NCBI GenBank assembly: GCA_944393305.1
Contig: CALXZS010000011.1
Span: 1 to 15,455 of the forward strand
Direction of reading: 5' to 3'
From: an uncultured Clostridia bacterium
GTDB taxonomy: Bacteria; Bacillota; Clostridia; TANB77; CAG-508
Length of the DNA: 15,455 nucleotides
Shown here piece by piece: positions 1-6,453 of this stretch (position 1 is the stretch's first letter; each line of letters begins with the position of its first letter). The notes below the pieces were generated by a model. It searched no databases, had not been told where the DNA came from, and saw only the letters and a list, made by a program, of their open reading frames with translations. A program made the position numbers and the translations under genes.

Positions 1-611
1 TCTGATATACCTTGAACACCTTGTCTTAATACATCATCTGCCATTTTGAAAGCTTCTACTATTGATGTTTTTCTATCAATTATTTGTAATAATTTGTCGT
101 TTGGAATTACAACTAATGTATCAACTTTTCCTTTTAGGCTTTCTATTCCTCTTTCTGCTTGTGTTAATCTTTTCTTTCCTTCAAATGTAAATGGTTTTGT
201 TACAACTGCTATTGTTAGTATTCCCATTTCTTTTGCTATTCCTGCTACGATTGGTGCTGCACCTGTTCCAGTTCCTCCACCCATTCCAGCAGTAACGAAT
301 ACCATGTCTGCTCCTTTTATTGCTTCTGATATTTCTGCTTTACTTTCTTCAGCTGCTTGAGCTCCTATATCTGGGTTTGCTCCAGCTCCTAGTCCTCTTG
401 TTATTTTTTCTCCAATTTGTATTTTTGTAGATGCCTTTGATAAAAGTAATGCTTGTCTATCTGTATTTACTGTAACAAATTCTACTCCTTCTATTCCTGA
501 GTCTACCATTCTGTTTACAGCATTGTTTCCTGCTCCACCGACTCCTATTACTTTTATGGTTGCTGTATCATCCAACCCATAATTTTCTTCATAGTTATTA
601 TCCATCAACAT
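1..611 (-). CDS. ftsZ: Cell division GTPase FtsZ (N-terminal part, cut by window edge)
   Basis: FtsZ is the tubulin-like GTPase that polymerises into the cytoplasmic Z-ring and recruits the divisome. About 203 codons are present; the C-terminal half, including the T7 catalytic loop and the tail that binds FtsA, lies beyond position 1. Seen in the reading: the GVGGAGNNAVNRM nucleotide-binding loop (residues 23-35), GLGAGANP (about 73-80) and the tubulin signature TAGMGGGTGTGAAP (107-120), all canonical. I chose the ATG at 609-611 because GGAGG at 620-624 lies 8 nt upstream. A second in-frame ATG at 603-605 is 14 nt away and less likely. It follows ftsA by 42 nt with no terminator visible, so it is probably co-transcribed from the promoter before ftsA. 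Identity is certain; only the end is missing. Confidence 0.97.
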   Translation of the reverse strand, partial: MLMDNNYEENYGLDDTATIKVIGVGGAGNNAVNRMVDSGIEGVEFVTVNTDRQALLLSKASTKIQIGEKITRGLGAGANPDIGAQAAEESKAEISEAIKGADMVFVTAGMGGGTGTGAAPIVAGIAKEMGILTIAVVTKPFTFEGKKRLTQAERGIESLKGKVDTLVVIPNDKLLQIIDRKTSIVEAFKMADDVLRQGVQGIS

Positions 612-653
612 AAAGCTTTCCTCCTAAATTTTATCTTTAACTTTTTTTATTTT

Positions 654-1880
654 TTATGAATAAAAGAATTCTTTGATTTTTTCTAATATATTTTTAAAGA
701 AATTTTGATCAGAGTTTATATCTAAACTACTTGATACATTTTTTGCAAATGGTCTTGCTGCAATATATCTAACTAATGCATAAGCTGTGGCATAGTTTGG
801 TTTTATTAAACTTGCTATTTTGTTATTTGCCATTTTTACTGGTATATTTAATGTTATTTTTCCAACTATATCACTTTTGCTTATATTTGTAATTCCTTGA
901 CCGGTTATTACAACAGTATTGATATTTTGTTTTATTCCTTGATTTGAAATATCTTGATTTACAAGTTCAAACATTTGCTCAACTCTTGCTTCTATTATTT
1001 CTACTATTTCTGAACTTTTTACTATTTTGTTTTCGTCATTTTTCGCTGTATTAAGTATTACATCTGTATCATTATCTATATATGATTTTAAAGCTAATCC
1101 ATATTGTCTTTTTAATCTTTCAGCTTCTTCTATTGTTATTCCTAATACTAAAGAAATATCGTTTGTTATATTATTTCCTCCTACTGGAATAGAATTTGTA
1201 TATACATATCTATCTCCATCAAAAACTCCTATGTTCATAGTTTCTGCACCAATATCAAGAAGCATTACATAGTCTTTTTGTTCTATTGGGTCTAACACTA
1301 GGTTCTTTTCTGCAAGTGTTATTGGTACCATACCATCAATGTCTACATCAACTTTTTTAAATATATTTGTTATTACTCTCATATAATCTTTATCTGCTAA
1401 GATTATTTGAGCATTTAATGTAAACTTGCTACTGAAAGTTCCTATTGGATCTTCTACTACTTTTCCATCATCTAATATAAATTCATTTGTTACTATATCT
1501 ATTATTTGTTTTCCTTCAGGTACATCTATGTCTTTGGCTTGCATTAAGCTACTTGACACATCTCTTGCCGATATTCCTGAATATTTATCTTTAGCTTCTT
1601 TTGTAACGCTATTTTGAACAATGGTAACATATTTTCCCGGTATTGTTATATATGCTGAATTAATTTTCATATTCATTTCTTTTTCAGCTTCTTTTATAAC
1701 ATAAGATATAGATTCACTTAAAGATTGCTCATCTACTATTTTTCCTTTTTGTATTCCATTGCTTTTTTTACTGGTGTTACAAACAACTTCAATCTGATTA
1801 AAGTTATTGACTTCTCCTACTACTAAACTTATTTTTGATGCCCCGATGTCAATACTTACTATTATGTCACCTATAGCCAA
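654..1880 (-). CDS. ftsA: Cell division protein FtsA, actin-like Z-ring membrane tether
   Basis: FtsA is an actin-fold ATPase that binds the FtsZ tail and anchors the Z-ring to the membrane. The 408 residues are near the usual FtsA length. Seen: phosphate-1 motif SIDIGASKISLVVGE (9-23), phosphate-2 motif LLDIGAETMNIGVFDGD (207-223), a 1C-type subdomain between them, an adenosine-site stretch VVITGQGIT (323-331), and a C-terminal amphipathic helix FFKNILEKIKEFF (394-406) that fits the membrane-targeting sequence. The adenosine motif reads GQG where many FtsA proteins have GGG, a mild deviation. The start is TTG at 1878-1880, supported by GGAGG at 1889-1893 with an 8-nt spacer; no ATG fits better. 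A promoter with a Spo0A-type box lies just upstream. It is followed by ftsZ after 42 nt. A divergent paralogue is the only alternative reading, and context argues against it. Confidence 0.94.
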   Translation of the reverse strand: MAIGDIIVSIDIGASKISLVVGEVNNFNQIEVVCNTSKKSNGIQKGKIVDEQSLSESISYVIKEAEKEMNMKINSAYITIPGKYVTIVQNSVTKEAKDKYSGISARDVSSSLMQAKDIDVPEGKQIIDIVTNEFILDDGKVVEDPIGTFSSKFTLNAQIILADKDYMRVITNIFKKVDVDIDGMVPITLAEKNLVLDPIEQKDYVMLLDIGAETMNIGVFDGDRYVYTNSIPVGGNNITNDISLVLGITIEEAERLKRQYGLALKSYIDNDTDVILNTAKNDENKIVKSSEIVEIIEARVEQMFELVNQDISNQGIKQNINTVVITGQGITNISKSDIVGKITLNIPVKMANNKIASLIKPNYATAYALVRYIAARPFAKNVSSSLDINSDQNFFKNILEKIKEFFYS

Positions 1881-1920
1881 AGCAAATACCTCCAGTCTGC
1901 CCTAATTTTTTCTAGTATGC

Positions 1921-1949
1921 ATATTATTATATTTTTCAAAAAAAGTCAA
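1921..1949 (-). promoter_or_regulatory. Sigma-A type promoter for ftsA-ftsZ
   Basis: On the minus strand TTGACT (1944-1949) is followed after 17 bp by TAATAT (1921-1926). The -35 matches consensus at five of six bases and the -10 at four of six. Initiation would fall near 1914, giving a short leader to the GGAGG of ftsA. A TGTCGAA box ends 5 bp upstream of the -35, which is a typical activator position. The call comes from sequence match and spacing only. Confidence 0.6.
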
Positions 1950-2011
1950 TAGAATTCGACATATTTCTGTAATATTTTTGTAACCGTATTGTAATAATGT
2001 CGAATTCTATT
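1948..2011. promoter_or_regulatory. Inverted pair of Spo0A-type boxes upstream of ftsA
   Basis: A perfect 15-bp inverted repeat (arms 1948-1962 and 1997-2011, 34-bp spacer) carries TTCGACA at 1955-1961 and TGTCGAA at 1998-2004. TGTCGAA is the known core of the Spo0A box (TGNCGAA). The proximal box is 5 bp upstream of the ftsA -35 and the distal box about four helical turns further away. Arm symmetry extends beyond the 7-mers, so a different dimeric regulator cannot be excluded. Apart from the two copies at 14206-14222, I found no other TGTCGAA in the window. Confidence 0.5.
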
Positions 2012-2016
2012 TTTTT

Positions 2017-2190
2017 ATTATTTTATACTCTAATTGTATATTCAAAATTTGCAGTTCCGCGTAAGCGTTCAAACGAGCTTAAAAGGATTTTAAGCGAAGT
2101 GCGTTTGGAGCTGTAAAATTCGAAGAATTTTAGCTGCGACCGCAAGGAACAAAAATTTTCGAATATACAATTAAAGTATAATAAAATAAT
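2017..2190. repeat. Palindromic cloverleaf element, copy 1
   Basis: A 174-bp imperfect palindrome fills most of the gap between sbp and ftsA. The outer arms include TAATTGTATATTC (2031-2043) paired with GAATATACAATTA (2161-2173), extended by TATACT/AGTATA and an ATTATTT/AAATAAT end. A closing stem GTTCC (2054-2058)/GGAAC (2146-2150) encloses two hairpins. Hairpin 1 is CAAACG/CGTTTG (2070-2075, 2102-2107) capped by GCTTAAAA-GGA-TTTTAAGC (2077-2095). Hairpin 2 is TAAAATTC-GAA-GAATTTTA (2114-2132). The core is visibly GC-richer than its surroundings. It starts 6 nt after the sbp stop, so it may act as that operon's terminator, but there is no plain GC stem with a U-run. A related element lies at 14222-14411. 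A MITE-like repeat or a structured RNA are both possible. Confidence 0.75.
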
Positions 2191-2196
2191 ATAATA

Positions 2197-2562
2197 TTAT
2201 TTCTCGACTTTTTTATTTTTCTTTTCTGAAATTACATCCAAATAATATCTACGTATTATTCCTAAATTATTGAACATTCTACCAACAAAAACTACTATTG
2301 CTGCTAGGTATATGTCTACATTTAATTTTTCGCCTAAAAATGTTAATAACATTGCTAAAATTGCATTTACGAAAAATCCTGAAATAAATACTTTCATATC
2401 AAAATTCTTTTTAATATTTGAAGCAATTCCACCAAAAACTGAATCAAGTGCTGCTACAATTCCTATTGCTAAGTATTGTGATACTGTATATGGAATTGTT
2501 GGAATTATAAAGCCAATTAATATTCCTACTACACATCCTACACCAATTGCTATACCCATCAT
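2197..2562 (-). CDS. sbp: Small basic membrane protein Sbp (DUF1290 family)
   Basis: This is a 121-residue polytopic membrane protein of the DUF1290/Sbp family, found next to division genes in many Firmicutes; its biochemical role is not established. Hydrophobic segments lie at about residues 3-25, 30-47 and 55-75, with another near 83-95. The internal sequence VAALDSVFGGIASNIKKNFD (36-55) is the family's recognisable core, and the C-terminus is a charged, lysine-rich tail. The start is the first of two consecutive ATGs, 9 nt after GGAGG at 2572-2576. It begins 1 nt after the preceding DUF881 stop, so translation is probably coupled. It is the last gene of the murA-divIB-DUF881 group and is followed by the palindromic element. 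Confidence 0.88.
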   Translation of the reverse strand: MMGIAIGVGCVVGILIGFIIPTIPYTVSQYLAIGIVAALDSVFGGIASNIKKNFDMKVFISGFFVNAILAMLLTFLGEKLNVDIYLAAIVVFVGRMFNNLGIIRRYYLDVISEKKNKKVEK

Positions 2563-2563
2563 A

Positions 2564-3286
2564 TTATTCTACCTCCTTTATATAATTGCTTTCTATTTCA
2601 CCTGTATATGCTTTTATTTCTATATTATTTTTTTGCTCTACTTCAATTTTCATGCCATTTGCTTCCATTTGGTCTATATATCCACTATTTTTCATACTTA
2701 GAGTACTCATTAAATATGTTTGATCTCCTATTGCTTTAACAACATATGGTGATGATATTCTTGTATTTCCTCCGTTCATAACAATTAAATTATCACTAAT
2801 CATTGCTATATCTGTTAAATTTATAACCCTATTATCATTTATTGAAATAGCTTCAGCTCCTGCATATCTCAATTCATTAATTAATAATAATAAATCATCA
2901 GCAGTATATGTATAAAGTGCCTCATCTGTATCTGTTAAAGTTATTACTACACCTTTTCCTGTAACATCTGTTAATCCTAATAATGTTTTTGCTTGTTCTA
3001 ATTCTTGGTCAAGTATTTCTGATGTTTCTCTATCTTCATTTATTGCTGTATTATATTCTTGTATTTTGGCTTGAGTGTCTTCATATTGAGCCATTGTTTC
3101 TTCATATTTTGATTTATAACTTGCTATTTCTGTTCTTAGTTCATCTTCTCTAAGTCCTTCAATGTTTAGTTCTCTAGATTCATCAACAGTTCTAACTTGT
3201 ATAAAAATAGATGTTACTAATACGACTGCTAAAATACCACATGTAATTGATAAAATTAATGTATTTTTTTTATTTTTTTCTTTCAA
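2564..3286 (-). CDS. DUF881 division-cluster membrane protein (second copy)
   Basis: This is a DUF881 (YlxW/YlxX-like) protein of about 240 residues; its function is unknown, but the family sits beside divIB and sbp in many Firmicutes. It has an N-terminal membrane segment (about 10-28), an extracytoplasmic coiled-coil rich in Glu and Gln (about 40-95), then the DUF881 domain, including LINELRYAGAEAISINDNRV, which closely resembles the same region of the neighbour upstream. The frame can open at a GTG (3295), but that GTG directly abuts the GAGG ribosome site. The TTG at 3284-3286, 8 nt after GAGG, is the better start and gives MKEKNKKN. It lies downstream of the first DUF881 gene with almost no gap and 1 nt before sbp. 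The two DUF881 genes are paralogues from an old tandem duplication, as in other Clostridia. Confidence 0.87.
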   Translation of the reverse strand: MKEKNKKNTLILSITCGILAVVLVTSIFIQVRTVDESRELNIEGLREDELRTEIASYKSKYEETMAQYEDTQAKIQEYNTAINEDRETSEILDQELEQAKTLLGLTDVTGKGVVITLTDTDEALYTYTADDLLLLINELRYAGAEAISINDNRVINLTDIAMISDNLIVMNGGNTRISSPYVVKAIGDQTYLMSTLSMKNSGYIDQMEANGMKIEVEQKNNIEIKAYTGEIESNYIKEVE

Positions 3287-3299
3287 TATTTTCACCTCT

Positions 3300-4013
3300 T
3301 TAATTTGTAGATTCTATTGAGTTTTGAGTAAGAGCACCTGAATATTTTGGTATTTGAATGTTAGTGCTTTTTGTTGACTGAACTTGGATTTCTCTTGACT
3401 CTAACATAGAAGTATATCCTCCAGGTCTGGTTATTGCACCATATAAACTTTCTGGATTTCCTATTGCTCTTATTTCAAAAGGGGAACCAACTCTATTTCC
3501 ATTTATTTGAATAACATTTCCTGCACATGTAATGCAAGTTGTACTAACTATTCTTTCTCCATTTATTGAAATAGCTTCAGCTCCTGCATTTGCTAACTCA
3601 TTTACTAAATTTCTTAAATCACTATCATGTACTATTAAGTTATTTATATCCATTAATGAAGATTCTGTACTACTATCTGAAACAGTAAGAATAATTCCAT
3701 CTCCTGCAACATCTGTTAGTCCAATTAGTCTGTTATATCTTTTTAATTCTTCTTGTTTTTCTACTGCTGTATTATCATTCGAAGTTGATGCTTGTCTTAT
3801 TTCTTCTAGTTCTTTTGTTGCACTTTCTAAGTCTCTTTGAGCATTTTCAGATCTTTCTTTCCATTCAAGTACTGAATCTCTTAATTCGCTATTTGCAGTC
3901 GATATTGAAACTGCTGAATTTTCTTCTTTCATTGTTCTTATTTGCAGTGTTATAGCTGATGTTAATATTACACATACAACTGCAATTGCAATACACGCAT
4001 TTTTATTTTTCAA
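3300..4013 (-). CDS. DUF881 division-cluster membrane protein (first copy)
   Basis: This is a 237-residue DUF881 protein of unknown biochemical role. It has one N-terminal membrane segment (about 6-24), a short coiled coil (about 40-92), then the DUF881 domain with NELANAGAEAISINGERIV (138-156) and the sequence NVIQINGNRVGSPFEIRAIG. A Cys-x-x-Cys pair (160-163) lies in the outer domain and is absent from the second copy. The start is TTG at 4011-4013 behind an excellent AAAGGAGG with a 7-nt gap; no ATG is available. It begins 17 nt after divIB ends and finishes just before the second copy. Genomic position suggests a divisome-linked or envelope-linked role. Confidence 0.88.
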   Translation of the reverse strand: MKNKNACIAIAVVCVILTSAITLQIRTMKEENSAVSISTANSELRDSVLEWKERSENAQRDLESATKELEEIRQASTSNDNTAVEKQEELKRYNRLIGLTDVAGDGIILTVSDSSTESSLMDINNLIVHDSDLRNLVNELANAGAEAISINGERIVSTTCITCAGNVIQINGNRVGSPFEIRAIGNPESLYGAITRPGGYTSMLESREIQVQSTKSTNIQIPKYSGALTQNSIESTN

Positions 4014-4030
4014 ATTTCTTCCTCCTTTAT

Positions 4031-5116
4031 TTATACTCTTTCTCTAAAGTATGGATTTTTTTGATTTAAATCCATGTTTACAAATATTTCTCCTGCATGG
4101 TCTTTTTCTCTTTCTAAAATCACTTTTACATAAGTCATTTTTGTATCAAGCATTGTATTGTCTCCAAGATATACTGTTTTTTGCTCTGAATCTAAGTATA
4201 AGTAATAATTATTTTCATCTTCTATATTAATTGTTGTTATTAAGCTATCTATTTCATTTTTCTTAGCTTCTGACATTATTCTCAAAACTGTATTTAGTTT
4301 GTTTAAGTCCTCTTCTACTAATCTATTTCCTGGTACAATATTTTCTTCTGCTGTTGAAAAACCCGCAATTTTAGCTAGTCCATCTTTTGGAGTAGCTGAA
4401 ATTTCTAAAATGTATCCTTGATTATCCATATATGCATATGAACTTCCATGTTCTAACATAAATGTTGCTACTCTTTCTGTTATATTAATTTGTATTGTGT
4501 CTGGCCAAACTCTATGTATTTGCACTGTTTTTACATATGGATTTTCTTTTATTTTAGCTATTGTATCTTTATTTGAAACTTTAAATAAGTTCATATCTTT
4601 TTGAATTGTAGATAAACTTATTATTTGCTCTGATGATATTTGTTCATTTCCTTCTACTGTAATATTTTTTATATTAAATATTGGTGATAACATTAAATAA
4701 ATTATTATTCCTAATAATACTGCTATTAGAAGAATTACTTTTACTATGAGTTTTATTCTTTTATTTCTTTTAATTTGTTTTTCACTCAAATTAGCAATTC
4801 TTTTCTTTTTTGCTCTTTTTTTTCTTAGTTTTTCTTGCTGTTTTTGCACTTTTGCAAGTTGTTTTTCTTTTGTTCTTTTTTCTTTTAATTTTTCTTTTTT
4901 TATTTTTTCTAGTTTCTTTTTATTAACAGGTGGTACTTCTTTTGTTCCTATATAAAAATCATCTTTCGGTAATTCTTTATTTTTTTTCTTTTTTTTGGCA
5001 GTTTTTGTTTTCTTATTATTTTGTATATCTACCTGTTCATTAAAATTAAATATTCCCTCTTTATGTGTTTGATTTTTTATGTTATTATTTTTCTTCCTCT
5101 TTTTTGTTTTTGGCAT
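4031..5116 (-). CDS. divIB: Cell division protein DivIB/FtsQ
   Basis: DivIB (FtsQ) is a bitopic divisome protein that complexes with DivIC and FtsL and links Z-ring assembly to septal wall synthesis. Seen in its 361 residues: a very long lysine-rich cytoplasmic region (1-121), one membrane helix (about 122-143), then a POTRA domain beginning IFNIKNITVEGNEQISSEQI (146-165) and running to TIQINITERVATFML (about 207-221), followed by the extracellular beta domain. The POTRA pattern with NPYVKTVQIHRVWPDT is highly characteristic. The basic cytoplasmic part is longer than in many homologues, and its low-complexity Lys runs reflect the AT-rich codon use. The start ATG directly follows the murA stop (TAAATG), with AGGTGG inside the end of murA, so it is translationally coupled to murA. 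Confidence 0.92.
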   Translation of the reverse strand: MPKTKKRKKNNNIKNQTHKEGIFNFNEQVDIQNNKKTKTAKKKKKNKELPKDDFYIGTKEVPPVNKKKLEKIKKEKLKEKRTKEKQLAKVQKQQEKLRKKRAKKKRIANLSEKQIKRNKRIKLIVKVILLIAVLLGIIIYLMLSPIFNIKNITVEGNEQISSEQIISLSTIQKDMNLFKVSNKDTIAKIKENPYVKTVQIHRVWPDTIQINITERVATFMLEHGSSYAYMDNQGYILEISATPKDGLAKIAGFSTAEENIVPGNRLVEEDLNKLNTVLRIMSEAKKNEIDSLITTINIEDENNYYLYLDSEQKTVYLGDNTMLDTKMTYVKVILEREKDHAGEIFVNMDLNQKNPYFRERV

Positions 5117-6379
5117 TTATACCACCTTTTCTTCTTTTATCTTTATATTTGCTCCTAAGCTTTTTAATTTTAAGTCTAAATTTTCATAGCCCCTTAATAT
5201 ATATTCTATATTTTCGACTTTGGTAATTCCTTCTGACATGAGTCCTGCTATCACAAGTGCTGCTCCTCCTCTTAGATCTTTGCTCATAACATCTTTACCT
5301 TCTAATTTATCTACACCTACTATTTCAAGTGTTTTATCTTTTTGATTTATATTTGCTCCCATTCTAACTAATTCTTCGGTGTATTTAAATCTATTTTCAA
5401 ATATATTCTCTACTATCTCGGATTTTCCTTCTGCCTTTGTTAAAATTGCTCCCATAATTGGCTGCATGTCTGTTGGAAAACCTGGATATGGTTCAGTTGA
5501 TATATTTATGCATTTTATTTTTTCTGGAGCTTTTAAGCTTATTTTATCTCTATTTATGGATATTTTACATCCCATCTCTTTAAATGAATATAGAACTGTT
5601 AGTAAATTTTCAGGATTTGTATTTTCTACTGTTATGCTTCCTCCAACTGCTGCTACTGCACCAAGAAGCGTACCCGTTTCAATTCTGTCTGACATTATTT
5701 TATACTCTGTTTTATGTAGTTTTTTAACTCCAAAAATTGTTATTTCTGATGTTCCTGCTCCATAAATTTTAGCTCCCATACTATTTAAGCATTTTGCTAA
5801 ATCTTTTATTTCAGGTTCTTTGGCAGCATTAGTTATATGTGTCGCTCCTTTTGCATATACTGATGCTAAGATAATATTCTCTGTTGCTCCTACACTTGGA
5901 AATTTTAACTTTATTCTTTTTCCAATAATGTCTTTACATTTGCAATGAATACAGTCATCTTTTTCATCAATTGATATGCCTAGTTTTTTAAATGAATCTA
6001 AGTGTATATCTATTGGTCTTGCACCAATATTGCATCCTCCTGGATAAGAGAATGTTGCCTCTTTAAACCTCCCTATTATTGCTCCTGCTAAAACAACGGT
6101 TGAACGAAGTTTATGCATTAGCTCTTTTGGTATTGAGGTTTTATTCATAGTTTTACTACATATAGTTATTTTATCACTATTTCTAACTATTTTGCAACCC
6201 AATATTTTTAATATCTCAAGTGTTATCTTAGTATCTTCAATATCTGGGATATTATATAGAGTTACTGGCTCTTTATTTAATATTGCTGTTGCAATAATTG
6301 GTAAAGCTGCATTTTTTGAACCAGATGCTGATACTTTACCATTTAACTTGTTACCTCCTTGGATTATGTAACTTAACAT
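5117..6379 (-). CDS. murA: UDP-N-acetylglucosamine 1-carboxyvinyltransferase MurA
   Basis: MurA transfers enolpyruvate from PEP to UDP-GlcNAc in the cytoplasm, the first committed step of peptidoglycan precursor synthesis and the fosfomycin target. The 420 residues match the family length. Seen: Lys22 in SGSKNAALPI, catalytic Cys116 in PGGCNIGARPIDIH (so fosfomycin-sensitive in type rather than the Asp variant), SDRIETGTLLGA, and YPGFPTDMQP carrying the general-base Asp. The start is ATG 6377-6379, with AAAGGAG (6387-6393) 7 nt upstream. That start codon lies inside one arm of an 18-bp perfect hairpin with the ribosome site in the loop. It follows smc by 74 nt and is fused to divIB by TAAATG. 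Firmicutes often have two murA paralogues; which one this is cannot be told here. Confidence 0.95.
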   Translation of the reverse strand: MLSYIIQGGNKLNGKVSASGSKNAALPIIATAILNKEPVTLYNIPDIEDTKITLEILKILGCKIVRNSDKITICSKTMNKTSIPKELMHKLRSTVVLAGAIIGRFKEATFSYPGGCNIGARPIDIHLDSFKKLGISIDEKDDCIHCKCKDIIGKRIKLKFPSVGATENIILASVYAKGATHITNAAKEPEIKDLAKCLNSMGAKIYGAGTSEITIFGVKKLHKTEYKIMSDRIETGTLLGAVAAVGGSITVENTNPENLLTVLYSFKEMGCKISINRDKISLKAPEKIKCINISTEPYPGFPTDMQPIMGAILTKAEGKSEIVENIFENRFKYTEELVRMGANINQKDKTLEIVGVDKLEGKDVMSKDLRGGAALVIAGLMSEGITKVENIEYILRGYENLDLKLKSLGANIKIKEEKVV

Positions 6380-6421
6380 ACTATATCTCCTTTCTTGCTT
6401 GATATATAGTATGTTAAGTTA
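6369..6421. promoter_or_regulatory. Hairpin around the murA translation start
   Basis: TAACTTAACATACTATAT (6369-6386) and its exact reverse complement (6404-6421) form an 18-bp perfect stem with a 17-nt loop. In murA mRNA the loop contains the ribosome site AAAGGAG and the 3' arm contains the AUG and the next codons. The stem has only three GC pairs. Read on the plus strand, the same structure is followed by seven T residues (6422-6428), so it also looks like an intrinsic terminator for antisense transcription. The structure is seen directly; control of MurA translation is inferred. Confidence 0.6.
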
Positions 6422-6453
6422 TTTTTTTATGTTACTAATTAATTGTTACAATA

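Noticed and set aside
1948..2016. Plus-strand intrinsic terminator formed by the 15-bp inverted repeat and following T-run
   Set aside because: No plus-strand gene lies upstream and the loop is 34 nt. The repeat is better explained as paired regulator sites.
2270..2701. Plus-strand frame of 143 codons opposite sbp and DUF881
   Set aside because: It spans two real minus-strand genes and their junction, with no start signals and low-complexity composition.
3287..3295. GTG start at 3295 for the second DUF881 gene
   Set aside because: The GTG directly touches the GAGG ribosome site with no spacer; the TTG three codons later has normal spacing.
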